Source: MSPOR6 sp964652195
GTDB taxonomy: Bacteria > Poribacteria > WGA-4E > WGA-3G
Assembly: GCA_964652195.1 (NCBI GenBank)
Contig: CAZZBB010000046.1
Coordinates: 1-64,000 of the forward strand
Direction of reading: 5' to 3'
DNA length: 64,000 nucleotides
The position numbers were made by a program, and so were the translations under genes. A model generated the notes under the pieces. That model was not told where the DNA came from, did not search any database, and worked only from the letters and a program-made list of their open reading frames with translations. Positions 35,671-45,047 of this stretch are shown piece by piece (the stretch's first letter is position 1; every line of letters begins with the position of its first letter).

Positions 35671-36873
35671 ATGAGAAATTGGTTGATTGGACTACTATTA
35701 GTACCATTTGTATTTGTACTCAGTTGTGATTCAGGGAATCAAGTAAGGGTGGCTGTAGCAGGCCCATTTTCTGGAAATGCAGCTGCTTTTGGTGAGATGA
35801 TACGACGCGGTGCAGAACTTAAAGCAAAGGAAATTAATGAAGCTGGTGGTATTAAAGAAATTAATGAAGCTGGTGAAATTATTAAAGGTAGGCAACTTAA
35901 ACTCTTTTTTGGTGATGATGTAGGTACAGAGAAAGAGGCTAAAGCGGTAGCAACACGTTTTGCAACTGATAGACGTATCCTTGCTGTGGTTGGACATTTT
36001 AACAGTGCCTGTTCTTTAGCTGGCAAAGGTATATATAAGGAAAATGGAATTGTGGAATTGTCCCCCGGTTCAACTAATGTTGATGTATGTCAAGGTAGTG
36101 ATTGGACTTTCAGGAATCTATACCGAGACGATTTCCAAGGCGCTTTTATAGCAGGATATATTAAGAAATTTTTAACTGAATATGAATCTGTAGGTATTCT
36201 CTTTGAGAATGATGATTACGGTAGAGGATTAAGAGATGGGTTTGTCGCGGAAGCGAAAAAAATAAGTTTAAGTGTTGTAGTCGAAAACGCCTACGATAGG
36301 GATACAACTGATTATACAGCGCAACTCACTAATCTAAAAGCTGAAAATCCAGATATTATTCTAATTTCTGGTTTATATGGACAAGCTGCCTTGATTGTAA
36401 AACAAGCTCGTGGCCTGGGTATCAACGCCCAGTTTTTTGGTGCTGATGGGATAGATTCTCCCGAATTTATAAAAATTGCGGGTGATGCAGCAAATGGCAC
36501 TTACTTGGCAACACCGTTCACGTTTGGCGCAGGTGGAGAAGAAGCAGCAAAGGTAGCAAAAGCTTTTGAAGCTGAGTTTGGTGTACCACCAGATACCTGG
36601 GCAGCACTAACTTATGATGCAATGGGTATGATTGCAGATGCCATTGAGAAAACATATAACAATAAGGCAACACTTGCAGAAAATCGAAAAGCAATACGCG
36701 ATCATTTAGCGGAATTAGATACACCAGAGGAGGGATATACAGGTATCACTGGATTGACATATTTTGACATAAATGGAGATACTGTTAATAAACCTGCCTA
36801 TGTAAAAATAATAAAAAATGGCGAATTTACGTTAGCTGAGAAACAGATGTTTGGTATCGGATCACAGAACTAA
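35671..36873 (+). CDS. Branched-chain amino acid-type ABC substrate-binding lipoprotein (LivJ-like)
   Basis: A 400 aa periplasmic-binding protein of the Leu/Ile/Val family (Peripla_BP_6). A lipobox VLSC gives a lipidated Cys19. The ligand domain shows VRVAVAGPFSGNAAAFGEMIRRGAELK, VVGHFNSACSLAGKGIYKENGIVELSPGSTN and LTYDAMGMIADAIEK. Residues about 53-70 contain a 9-residue direct duplication (KEINEAGGI / KEINEAGEI), encoded by a 27 bp tandem repeat at 35827-35880. TAAGGAG precedes the ATG. It leads a livJ-livH-livM set. The true ligand may be another small molecule. Confidence 0.9.
   Translation: MRNWLIGLLLVPFVFVLSCDSGNQVRVAVAGPFSGNAAAFGEMIRRGAELKAKEINEAGGIKEINEAGEIIKGRQLKLFFGDDVGTEKEAKAVATRFATDRRILAVVGHFNSACSLAGKGIYKENGIVELSPGSTNVDVCQGSDWTFRNLYRDDFQGAFIAGYIKKFLTEYESVGILFENDDYGRGLRDGFVAEAKKISLSVVVENAYDRDTTDYTAQLTNLKAENPDIILISGLYGQAALIVKQARGLGINAQFFGADGIDSPEFIKIAGDAANGTYLATPFTFGAGGEEAAKVAKAFEAEFGVPPDTWAALTYDAMGMIADAIEKTYNNKATLAENRKAIRDHLAELDTPEEGYTGITGLTYFDINGDTVNKPAYVKIIKNGEFTLAEKQMFGIGSQN
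35827..35880 (+). repeat. 27 bp in-frame tandem duplication in livJ-like gene
   Basis: Two adjacent 27-base units (35827-35853; 35854-35880) are identical at 24 of 27 positions and each encodes KEINEAGxI. Other family members normally show one such unit before the GR motif, so this is a recent duplication within the ligand domain. Confidence 0.8.
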
Positions 36874-36944
36874 TATCTCTTCCTAATCCGTAAAAATAAT
36901 AATATAGGTGGTTAGAGAAATCCGTTACTATAAGGTATTCCTAT

Positions 36945-37976
36945 ATGGATGTATTTTTTCAACAATTAATTAACGGTTTAGTTCTTGGTGGGATTTACGC
37001 ACTGATCGCTGTCGGCTATACGATGGTTTATGGCATTATCCAGTTAATTAACTTCGCACATGGCGAAGTTTTCATGTTAGGTGCTTACTTCGCATTTACA
37101 TTAGTTGCAATATTCCATTTACCTTTCTGGGTAGCTGTACCAATTAGCATGCTGCTCTGTGCAGGATTTGGTCTGTTGATGGATAATGTAGCTTACCGCC
37201 CTATAAGAAATGCTCCACGTCTATCAGCATTAATTACCGCAATTGGTGTATCAATTGCTCTACAGAATTTAGCAAGAATTATTTGGGGTGCTAAACCTCA
37301 GCCATTTCCCCAAGAATCCCTCCCTTCATTCCTACAACAGGTCACATCTGTTGATGAACCAAATATACTATTCTCAGTCTTAGGTATTAATTTCTTAGAT
37401 GTAGCAATCAAATTTCCTGGAAATGTATCATTAGCTTATCTTGATCTATTAATTATAGTTCTCGCTGTAGTATTAATGGTTTCCTTAAATCGTATAGTTT
37501 CTTTAACAAAGATAGGTAAAGCAATGCGAGCATGTGCTCAAAATCGCATTGCATCTAATCTCATGGGGATCAAGACAAATCAAGTTATAGCAATTACTTT
37601 TGCCATTGGTTCAGCATTAGGTGCTATCGCAGGTGTGATGGTGGGTGTCCGTGAGCATATTGAACCTACCATGGGATACTATAAAGGAGTTGCTGCCTTT
37701 GCCGCTGCAGTTCTTGGTGGAATCGGTAATATTACTGGGGCTATGGTTGGCGGACTTCTTATGGGACTTGCAGAAGTTTTTGGGGCAGGTTATGTTGACT
37801 ACTTCATAGAATTTGTAGCAAAGACAATTGGTCTTGGTGAGTATTATGATGCTGGTAAAATCTCGAATAGTTACGGTTCTGGATATCGGGTTGCTATTTC
37901 ATATATCGTTATGATAATCGTGATATTAATACGTCCTACAGGTTTATTTGGTAAATCCACAGGTCATCGTGCTTAA
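36945..37976 (+). CDS. livH: Branched-chain amino acid-type ABC permease (LivH-like)
   Basis: A 343 aa inner-membrane permease with about eight helices. Signatures are the N-terminal QQLINGLVLGGIYALIAVGYTMVYGIIQLINFAHGE, AYRPIRNAPRLSALITAIGVS, and the coupling loop region MRACAQNRIASNLMGI with ALGAIAGVMVG. It would pair with the LivM-like protein to form the channel for the upstream binding protein. It is slightly longer than E. coli LivH (308 aa) because of a loop near 285-310. AAGG precedes the ATG. No LivG/LivF ATPase follows. Confidence 0.93.
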   Translation: MDVFFQQLINGLVLGGIYALIAVGYTMVYGIIQLINFAHGEVFMLGAYFAFTLVAIFHLPFWVAVPISMLLCAGFGLLMDNVAYRPIRNAPRLSALITAIGVSIALQNLARIIWGAKPQPFPQESLPSFLQQVTSVDEPNILFSVLGINFLDVAIKFPGNVSLAYLDLLIIVLAVVLMVSLNRIVSLTKIGKAMRACAQNRIASNLMGIKTNQVIAITFAIGSALGAIAGVMVGVREHIEPTMGYYKGVAAFAAAVLGGIGNITGAMVGGLLMGLAEVFGAGYVDYFIEFVAKTIGLGEYYDAGKISNSYGSGYRVAISYIVMIIVILIRPTGLFGKSTGHRA

Positions 37977-38027
37977 TAGTAGACATAACCATAGAATCTA
38001 AGTATGGTGTGGATCGGATTATAACAA

Positions 38028-39101
38028 ATGTCAGTAAAATTAACCCTTGTTAACATTTTCAAGTACTCAAAAGAACAGTTTTTATTACTACAAAATCATT
38101 TAACCCTACCACGTGTCATCATATTCTTGATTGTACTATTCTTTCCACCAATACTTTTTGGTATAGATGCTATTGTAAAGTTCTTCTCTGATAGAAATAT
38201 CTTCATTCCTCTTCCAAGCGGTGATTATATACTCTACATCTCTGTCCAGGTCTGTGTTTACATACTACTGGCTGTAGGATTGAACATAGTTTGTGGATTT
38301 ACAGGATTATTAGATCTTGGTTATGTAGCATTTTATCTTGTTGGAGGATATACAGCAGGTCTTTTGATGACCCATCATGGGATTAGTTATTTTATAGTGC
38401 TACCATTGGCTATACTGAATGGTGGCCTATGGGGGTTAATACGTGGAGCACCAACACTACGTTTGACAGGTGATTATTTCGCAATAGTCACATTCGGATT
38501 CGCAGAATTTCTACGGATTGCAGTGAAAAATGAAATCTGGCTAATTCAAGATCTTAACGGTTTTGTTAAAGATATTCCAGCCGTGAAAATACCATTTACG
38601 ACAATAGAGTTGTACACAAATGTGCATGATTATTATCACATACTTATTCTTATTGTGATAGTAATTTTCATAACATATAGGTTGAAGAATTCTCGTGTCG
38701 GAAGAGCATGGATTGCAATACGGGAGGATGAACAAGCAGCTTCTTGTATGGGTATCAATGTAAGTCGTTATAAGTCTTTGGCATTTGCAGTTAGTGCAGC
38801 AATTGGAGGACTTGGTGGTGCATTCTTAGCCCCATTTTGGGGTATTCTTAGTGCAAAAGTATTCGAATTTTGGGAATCAATTTTAATTCTCTGTATGGTT
38901 ATACTTGGGGGGAAAGGTAGTATTAGAGGTGCAATCATTGGTGCAGTTTTCCTCGGTTCTTTAAGTGAAATATTACGTGAGATAATGCTTAGGATACCTC
39001 TATTATCTCAATTTTCAGGTGCTCGTATTTTAATCTTTGGAGTTATTCTGGTATTACTGATGCGTTTCCGTCCTGACGGATTGATATTTAAGAAATCATG
39101 A
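38028..39101 (+). CDS. livM: Branched-chain amino acid-type ABC permease (LivM-like)
   Basis: A 357 aa inner-membrane permease, partner of LivH. An N-terminal polar and hydrophobic region (about 1-60) precedes the core: VCVYILLAVGLNIVCGFTGLLDLGYVAFYLVGGYT, RLTGDYFAIVTFGFAEFLRI, the coupling loop GRAWIAIREDEQAASCMGIN and ILGGKGSIRGAIIGA. All are typical LivM signatures. It ends the livJ-livH-livM run; the next gene is convergent, so the livG/livF ATPases must be encoded elsewhere. Confidence 0.93.
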   Translation: MSVKLTLVNIFKYSKEQFLLLQNHLTLPRVIIFLIVLFFPPILFGIDAIVKFFSDRNIFIPLPSGDYILYISVQVCVYILLAVGLNIVCGFTGLLDLGYVAFYLVGGYTAGLLMTHHGISYFIVLPLAILNGGLWGLIRGAPTLRLTGDYFAIVTFGFAEFLRIAVKNEIWLIQDLNGFVKDIPAVKIPFTTIELYTNVHDYYHILILIVIVIFITYRLKNSRVGRAWIAIREDEQAASCMGINVSRYKSLAFAVSAAIGGLGGAFLAPFWGILSAKVFEFWESILILCMVILGGKGSIRGAIIGAVFLGSLSEILREIMLRIPLLSQFSGARILIFGVILVLLMRFRPDGLIFKKS

Positions 39102-39158
39102 TAATACAATTAATCTTAGGTCTCAAAGACTCTGAACCCGACAACATCCCATACTATC

Positions 39159-40169
39159 TCAAGTCTTCCAGATTCTTGGAATCAACAATTCCAATACCAA
39201 TAAAAATAAACCTAACCCTACAAACCATTGATACCTGTCTTGGTATTCCCCATTAGATCGAATCCTATATTTTTGCTTTTCAAGTTTGGATAAATCAGAT
39301 ACCAATTTGGAGACTCCTTCATTAACATGATAGTATTGACCATTACCAGATGATGCGATATCCTTAAGATGCTGTTCATCCAATTGGGATAATACCAATT
39401 GTCCATTCATATCTCGTTTATATCCTTTATTTTTTTCAGGAAGTAATATAGGAATTGGTTTGTTTGCTGATCCAACTCCAATACAATAGGTTTGTATACC
39501 ATTGTTTTGAGCAGAGTCTATTTCCGAAAGTGTCTCTAAATTGTGATCCTCTCCATCAGTAAATAATACGATTACCTTATGTCCTTTTGTATCAATTAAT
39601 CCCGATTTTACTCCGTTTTGTTCTGTCATCAACCGGGAAGATGCGACATTAATCGCATTACCAATATTTGTTCCTCTGTGTACAATGGTTTCAGGTGTTA
39701 CAGCATACAAAAATTCTCTTAGTGTATGGAAATCATTGGTTAGTGGACATACAATAAAACTTTCTTCAGCAAAATACAGTAACCCAACCCGATTTCCACC
39801 AAGTTGAGTTAACAAGTCTGACATTATATGTTTTGCTTGTGTAAGACGTCTATCTGAATTCTCATCTATTGCAAGCATACTTGTTGATATATCTAATGCA
39901 AGTATTACATCTAACCTTTCTGAAACACTCTCTGGTTTTGCTCCCCACTGTGGACGTGCTAACCCTAAACTCATTAAAACAAAACACAATAGTAGTAATA
40001 ATATCCGAATTTTGTATCTTAGAAAATGTGTATACGGAGTATTGCTTTGAAATAATAGGAAAGACTTTTTCTTACGAGAGTAGCCATAGATTAGTAAAAG
40101 TGTTATGATTGGGAAGCCAATCCATAAAACATAAAGATATTCTGGACTACTAAAACGAAACCAATTCAT
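39159..40169 (-). CDS. Membrane-anchored von Willebrand factor A protein (BatA/BatB-like)
   Basis: A 336 aa protein with two N-terminal membrane helices (about 12-31 and 48-66), a VWA domain (about 85-285) and a C-terminal membrane helix (about 312-331). The MIDAS metal site is intact: DISTSM (DxSxS), the Thr in RGTNIGNA, and FTDGEDH. This is the Bat-family arrangement, normally encoded with an AAA ATPase MoxR and DUF58 proteins; none of those is adjacent here. It follows the GlpD gene in the same direction. Function is probably protein assembly or chaperoning at the membrane, by family analogy only. Confidence 0.87.
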   Translation of the reverse strand: MNWFRFSSPEYLYVLWIGFPIITLLLIYGYSRKKKSFLLFQSNTPYTHFLRYKIRILLLLLCFVLMSLGLARPQWGAKPESVSERLDVILALDISTSMLAIDENSDRRLTQAKHIMSDLLTQLGGNRVGLLYFAEESFIVCPLTNDFHTLREFLYAVTPETIVHRGTNIGNAINVASSRLMTEQNGVKSGLIDTKGHKVIVLFTDGEDHNLETLSEIDSAQNNGIQTYCIGVGSANKPIPILLPEKNKGYKRDMNGQLVLSQLDEQHLKDIASSGNGQYYHVNEGVSKLVSDLSKLEKQKYRIRSNGEYQDRYQWFVGLGLFLLVLELLIPRIWKT

Positions 40170-40316
40170 AGCTAATGCAGTTTATACGAGAAAAGGAAAG
40201 AGTGAGAACGGTTTTCAAAATATCACTGAGTAGTTAAGGAAAGGTGTGATGAATTAGATATGTAATAACACCTTATCTGTAGGAGTGTGAATTTAATGGA
40301 AATTCAATTGATTGAT

Positions 40317-42026
40317 CTAAATATTCGAATTCAATAGGTCAATACGTTCGTAATATTTCTCAACTTCTTTTCTAATTCTTGCTTGATCCCAATTGTTCTT
40401 CTTACCAATGAATTCAGCAATAGACCCTGCAATATCTGTCCCTTGTCCTTGTGTCCATCCTATACGTGTCCGTCGCCAGAGTAGATCCTCAAGTGTAATT
40501 ACCATTTCTCCCCAACAGGAGTATACTATTTCCGCGTTTATAAATGGCAACGTTTCTGAGATAGGTTCAGAGAGGGATGAATCTTCAGCGACAAGCTTAT
40601 TGATTTTAATAAAACCTTGCATACCATATCGATGGATTAATCTATCTCTGTTTTCCTTTAAAGTTGAACATTTTAATGAATCTATATCTGAGTTAACACT
40701 TTTTTCAATATCATCTGATATTGCCGCAGGAAGTGGTAACAAAGCGGTTTTACAGTTTCTGCTAACCTTTAGAGATTCTGCAATATAATCAACGGTTTCT
40801 TCTGCAATCTGTCTATGTGTTGTTAATTTCCCTCCATAAACATACAATATTCCGCTTGGACTATCAGTGATTAGATGATCTCTTGATACAAACTCAGAAC
40901 GGGAACTAATACGACTTGGCGAACCGTTGTTAGCAATTAGTGGACGTACGCCAGCATAAGATCCGATTATTGAATCTTTATTTATTGATAGATTGGAGTA
41001 AACACGTTTTGTTTCCGATAATAGGTAATCTATCTCTTTCTTAGATGAACATACGGATTCAAGATCATTTTCTGGAGTAGTTTCAGTTGTTCCAACTATA
41101 GAAGTGTCATGTTGGCCAGGTAAAATGAATATTGCTCTTTGTTTCTCATTATTATTTTTTTCAGATTGAGTAATTGTTACTATACCATACGGAACTGTTG
41201 TAGAGGTATCCGCACACCGGGGTAGTATAATGTGTACTCCCTTAGCCTTTTTTGTTACCAGACGTGGGTGTCCATCATAACTTGGATCTTTCTCCCATAT
41301 TTTATCAGTCCACGGTCCCGTAGCAGACACAATTCGTCTTGAAGTAATTTCAAAACGGTCACCTGAAATAACATCCTCTACGGACACCTTATACATTGGA
41401 TCGGACTTATCAGGCATCTTGTTATAACCAAGAAATCGTACGTAATTGGAAATTACTCCACCATGTTGATGAGCATCCTTGAGAATAGCTAGCGTTAATC
41501 TTGCATCATCAACTTGACTATCCCATAATACTACGCAACCTTTTAGATCTTGAGTAGCAATAGGACCAAGTAGAGTTTCAATTCGTTTACAATCTCGTAT
41601 GACTTTAGATTTTTCATCTTGGTTCGATTTTGATAGTCGATTATATACCCTTGCAGCAAAATCAACTCCCAAGAAAGGATATGGGTCATCTTTGTAACAG
41701 AGTATGGCTATAGGAATAGGTTTTACAAGATTAGGAGCAGTGTGGTGGAGGATTTCCCGTTCTTTGCGCGATTGTCTCACTAAACCTATATCTAACTTCA
41801 AGATATAACGAAAACCTCCATGAATTAACTGAGAACTGGCACTACTCGTCCCACATGCGAAATCACCTTGATCAATTAATCCTGATCTTATTCCACCATT
41901 TAATGTTAGATCTCTAATTAATCCTGCCCCTACAATACCTCCTCCAATTACTAATACATCTAAAGGTTCTGCTTTTAATGTATTGATATTGTCTAATCGA
42001 GTTAAATTTGAAAATTCTGCTGACAT
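40317..42026 (-). CDS. glpD: FAD-dependent glycerol-3-phosphate dehydrogenase
   Basis: A 569 aa flavoprotein oxidising sn-glycerol 3-phosphate to dihydroxyacetone phosphate at the membrane and passing electrons to quinone. FAD-binding Rossmann motif DVLVIGGGIVGAGLIRDLTL at about 24-43, then SSQLIHGGFRYI (GlpD signature), VSATGPWTDKIW, and the C-terminal DAO_C region (YGMQGF, PFINAEIVYSCWGEMVITLEDLLWRRTRIGW). Length fits aerobic GlpD (about 500-570 aa). Neither glpK nor glpF is nearby. The ATG has only a weak ribosome-binding site. Confidence 0.93.
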   Translation of the reverse strand: MSAEFSNLTRLDNINTLKAEPLDVLVIGGGIVGAGLIRDLTLNGGIRSGLIDQGDFACGTSSASSQLIHGGFRYILKLDIGLVRQSRKEREILHHTAPNLVKPIPIAILCYKDDPYPFLGVDFAARVYNRLSKSNQDEKSKVIRDCKRIETLLGPIATQDLKGCVVLWDSQVDDARLTLAILKDAHQHGGVISNYVRFLGYNKMPDKSDPMYKVSVEDVISGDRFEITSRRIVSATGPWTDKIWEKDPSYDGHPRLVTKKAKGVHIILPRCADTSTTVPYGIVTITQSEKNNNEKQRAIFILPGQHDTSIVGTTETTPENDLESVCSSKKEIDYLLSETKRVYSNLSINKDSIIGSYAGVRPLIANNGSPSRISSRSEFVSRDHLITDSPSGILYVYGGKLTTHRQIAEETVDYIAESLKVSRNCKTALLPLPAAISDDIEKSVNSDIDSLKCSTLKENRDRLIHRYGMQGFIKINKLVAEDSSLSEPISETLPFINAEIVYSCWGEMVITLEDLLWRRTRIGWTQGQGTDIAGSIAEFIGKKNNWDQARIRKEVEKYYERIDLLNSNI

Positions 42027-42225
42027 AATTTTACTTCGGTTATATACAAATGGTATTTAGGTCTATATACGAATTTGTGAGATATGTTAGGTGATGAGAT
42101 TAGATACTACGGATTAACTTATATGAGGCAATTTAGATTGTATACAAGAACATCTACAGTTAATTTGAGAATTGTAAATTAGACATATTAGGTAACTTTT
42201 TTGAAGTATATAAAAGTTTAACCTA

Positions 42226-43647
42226 TTACTTAGCTAAGGATTTTATTATTTTCTGTGAATTTTCAGATATTTTACGAATTGCAGTAAGAATACGTTCAGC
42301 AGCACCAGAAACTGGCTTCGTTAATAGAGGTAAAAAAATTAACTGTGAACAGATTGCCTCTGTAACCGGTAGGTCTCCAGGTGAATATCCTTCATAATCA
42401 CCCCCTATTTCTGGGGTACACAATGAACCACGACCATTCGTAAATATATCAACACCTTCAGAAAAGAGAGGTAAGGTATGAAGTAATGGATATGGGTTAC
42501 TGTTTGTAGGCAGACCACCTGAGAAGACAGGTACACCGTCTCCAACCAATAGAGGATAAGGGTTATTATTGGCTAAGACCCCCTCTCTTCGTAAAGCCTC
42601 TGCAAAGGCAGGAGCAGGAAGACCGTGCATCTCTTCCTGAATATAATGGATTGGAAAACCAAAAAATGCTGCGGGTTCAGCACCTTCGTATCTATTTATT
42701 GGATTCACGCCCCTGATATCTTGAAGTCCTTTGTTAATTTCTCGAATATATGTGCGACGATTCGTATTTAATTCATCAAGTTTTTCTAACTGTATTGATG
42801 CAATACCAATTGCTAATGGATGTGCACGATATTTTACGCCTAATCCCATAGGAGGTAGGTGAGAATAACTAAGTTCGGCAGTATTAAGTTTAGGATCTCC
42901 AATGCTATCAATGGAACGATTAACTTGTCCTAACAAACAAGCACGTTCGAATATCTTAACATCATTTGTTGCAAGTACACCACCTTCACCGGCACTTACT
43001 GCTTTACTTCCTTGTAAACTCCATGCTCCGACATGGCTAATACTACCAACTGTTTTTCCTTTATAGGATGCACCGTGTGCATGTGAACAATCTTCTAATA
43101 CAGGTACACCTATTTCTTTACTTAATGCCATTAAACTATCCATGTCACATACATTACCCCAGAGATGTACTGCGATAATTGCTCTGGTACGGTCCGTAAT
43201 ACGTCTCCGTACATCATCCACATCTATAACTAATGTCTTAGGATCAACTTCACAGAAAACAGGTTTAGCCATTAACATTAAAGCAGGTGTAATAGATCCC
43301 ATCCAAGTATATGTTGGACAGATAACTTCATCACCAGGACCAACACCCAGACCAAACATCGCACTATGTAAAGCTGCTGTGCCATTTGTCGTACATACCG
43401 CGTATTCAGTGTTATGACGTATACGCCAATCCCGTTCAAAGTCTTGAAGAATAGAAGATTTACCTGACAATTCGTTACGTTCTGTCATTTCGCTAACGAT
43501 TTTTGTCTCATCTTCTGTAATCTGCTTCCATTGATCTAATATAGGAAATGGTTTATCTTCAGATATATCAAAAACTGGGGCTCCACCTAATAATGCAGGA
43601 ATGTCCTTGGAAGAAAATTCTGTTTTTTTTTGGTCTTTTCTATTCAT
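42226..43647 (-). CDS. DegT/DnrJ/EryC1/StrS-family PLP aminotransferase
   Basis: A 473 aa fold-type I PLP enzyme of the sugar aminotransferase family. TNGTAALHSAMFGLGVGPGDEV, VPVLEDCSHAHGA and WSLQGSKAVSAGEGG (with the PLP lysine) are the hallmarks. It is longer than the usual 370-430 aa. Part of the excess is a 22-residue degenerate internal duplication around NNPYPLL / SNPYPLL (42481-42575), in the region that usually shapes the substrate pocket. Family members make amino sugars or amino-cyclitols; the substrate is unknown. AAGG lies 8 bases before the ATG. It has a strong promoter candidate. Confidence 0.88.
   Translation of the reverse strand: MNRKDQKKTEFSSKDIPALLGGAPVFDISEDKPFPILDQWKQITEDETKIVSEMTERNELSGKSSILQDFERDWRIRHNTEYAVCTTNGTAALHSAMFGLGVGPGDEVICPTYTWMGSITPALMLMAKPVFCEVDPKTLVIDVDDVRRRITDRTRAIIAVHLWGNVCDMDSLMALSKEIGVPVLEDCSHAHGASYKGKTVGSISHVGAWSLQGSKAVSAGEGGVLATNDVKIFERACLLGQVNRSIDSIGDPKLNTAELSYSHLPPMGLGVKYRAHPLAIGIASIQLEKLDELNTNRRTYIREINKGLQDIRGVNPINRYEGAEPAAFFGFPIHYIQEEMHGLPAPAFAEALRREGVLANNNPYPLLVGDGVPVFSGGLPTNSNPYPLLHTLPLFSEGVDIFTNGRGSLCTPEIGGDYEGYSPGDLPVTEAICSQLIFLPLLTKPVSGAAERILTAIRKISENSQKIIKSLAK
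42481..42575 (-). repeat. Degenerate 66 bp internal duplication in DegT gene
   Basis: Two in-frame units about 66 bases apart encode NNNPYPLL and TNSNPYPLL, each followed by a hydrophobic stretch. DNA similarity between units is partial (for example GGATATGGGTTACTG against GGATAAGGGTTATTA on the + strand). Confidence 0.6.
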
Positions 43648-43822
43648 TAGTTTGCCTTAGAATGTAATTTAATTAGTTCGTTTTCAATTAAATAGTAAAT
43701 AAATAAAAGATCTATCATTTTTCTAATATGATCCTATTAGAATATTCAACTTAATAGTTTTAATATTAACGAAATAGTACTTATATAATTCAGGACTAAT
43801 TTAGTGTCTGCAAATATCAAAA

Positions 43823-43851
43823 TTGTGTTTGTATAATACCTATGTTATACT
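43823..43851 (+). promoter_or_regulatory. Weak sigma-70 promoter candidate for ABC permeases
   Basis: TTGTGT, 17-base spacer, TATACT. The -10 matches 5 of 6 and the -35 only 3 of 6. It is the best candidate upstream of the gene at 43983 but is not strong. Confidence 0.3.
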
Positions 43852-43901
43852 AACAAAAACACAATATCTATGAAATATAACCAACCTAAATTACGAGTTC
43901 C

Positions 43902-43930
43902 ATTATATCAAGTTTATAATTTGCTGTCAA
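43902..43930 (-). promoter_or_regulatory. Consensus sigma-70 promoter for the DegT gene
   Basis: On the minus strand TTGACA (43930-43925), a 17-base spacer and TATAAT (43907-43902) match the consensus at all 12 positions. Transcription would start near 43895, giving a leader of about 250 bases before the ATG at 43647. Confidence 0.7.
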
Positions 43931-43982
43931 TCAATGAGACTACCTCAGCCATATAAATACTAAAATTGCATCTACAACTAAA

Positions 43983-45047
43983 ATGATGTCAAAGAACCAT
44001 CCTATACAATTAAGACATTTCCTGGATACTTTCTTACCATCATTAATTGCGATCATCGGTTTTTTTGTCTTATGCGGGGTTACCTTAATCATTAGAGGAC
44101 AAAGTCCCTTGGAGTTCTATCAACTTATCCTAATCAGCGGTTTCTCAAGTATAGATGATATTGGTAGTATCTTATTTAATTCAACACCCTTAATCTTCAC
44201 TGGACTTGCTGTTGCGATTGGTTATAAGGCGGGACTATTTAATATAGGTTGTGAAGGTCAGCTTTATGTCGCAGGGTTTGCAGCAACTTGGATAGGAATA
44301 CATTTTGATTTACCACCATTAATTTTAATTCCGTTTTGCCTTGTAGCTGCAATGTTTTTCGGCGGAATCTGGGGAACAATTCCTGGGATACTAAAGGCAA
44401 GATATGGAGCGCATGAAGTAATAAATACTATCATGATGAATTTTATTGCATTTGCAATTATGAGTTATTTAGTTACTTCGGTTTTTCAAGAACCTGGTCA
44501 AATGGAACCTCAGACCGCAGAAATCCATAACTCGGCGAAACTTCCAAAATTAGCAGGATTGATACCCTTACTTCCTCAAAGTAATTCATTAAATGCCAGC
44601 TTCTTGATTTCTTGTGTTGTTGTATTGTTGTTGTATATCTTATTAAAATACACACGTTGGGGATACGAACTTCGTTTAGTTGGGAATTCCCCAGAGGTTG
44701 CAGCTTATGGAGGTATAAATCCAGGTAGAGTCACAATATGGGTAATGACTCTAAGCGGAGCAATAGCAGGTATGGCTGGGGTTGCAGATGTCTTAGGATA
44801 TCACTACAGATTCGTCCATAGTTTTTCACCAGGATGGGGATTTACAGGAATAGCAGTTGCTTTAATGGGTAGAAACCATCCATTTGGTGTTTTGGCTGCA
44901 GCGATATTGTTTGGCTTTCTGAGTAAAGTTGCATTGGATGTGGAACTTCTATTGGACATACCACATGGTTTGTTTATTGCTGGTCAAGGTTTACTCATAT
45001 TAGGATTAGTCTGCATGGAAGGGTATACAAAGATTAAGAATCAATGA
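43983..45047 (+). CDS. ABC transporter permease, nucleoside/sugar type (YufP-like)
   Basis: A 354 aa membrane permease of the BPD_transp_2 family, with about nine helices. Signatures: FNSTPLIFTGLAVAIGYKAGLFNIGCEGQ, GTIPGILKARYGAHEVINTIMMNFIA, and the coupling region LRLVGNSPEVAAYGGINPGRVTIWVMTLSGAIAGMAG. Such permeases serve BmpA-type nucleoside importers. It pairs with the next gene by an ATGA overlap. Neither the ATPase (YufO type) nor the BmpA-like binding protein is adjacent. Confidence 0.9.
   Translation: MMSKNHPIQLRHFLDTFLPSLIAIIGFFVLCGVTLIIRGQSPLEFYQLILISGFSSIDDIGSILFNSTPLIFTGLAVAIGYKAGLFNIGCEGQLYVAGFAATWIGIHFDLPPLILIPFCLVAAMFFGGIWGTIPGILKARYGAHEVINTIMMNFIAFAIMSYLVTSVFQEPGQMEPQTAEIHNSAKLPKLAGLIPLLPQSNSLNASFLISCVVVLLLYILLKYTRWGYELRLVGNSPEVAAYGGINPGRVTIWVMTLSGAIAGMAGVADVLGYHYRFVHSFSPGWGFTGIAVALMGRNHPFGVLAAAILFGFLSKVALDVELLLDIPHGLFIAGQGLLILGLVCMEGYTKIKNQ

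Larger units (their letters stand above)
43648..43982. other. Divergent gap between DegT and nucleoside-type permeases
   Basis: 335 AT-rich bases with a near-perfect minus-strand promoter for the aminotransferase (43902-43930) and a weak plus-strand candidate for the permeases (43823-43851). No repeat or RNA gene seen. Confidence 0.55.

Noticed and set aside
36480..36510. Second sigma-54-like match (TGGCACTTACTTGGCA)
   Set aside because: Lies inside the livJ-like coding region with no gene start downstream and an imperfect -12 element.
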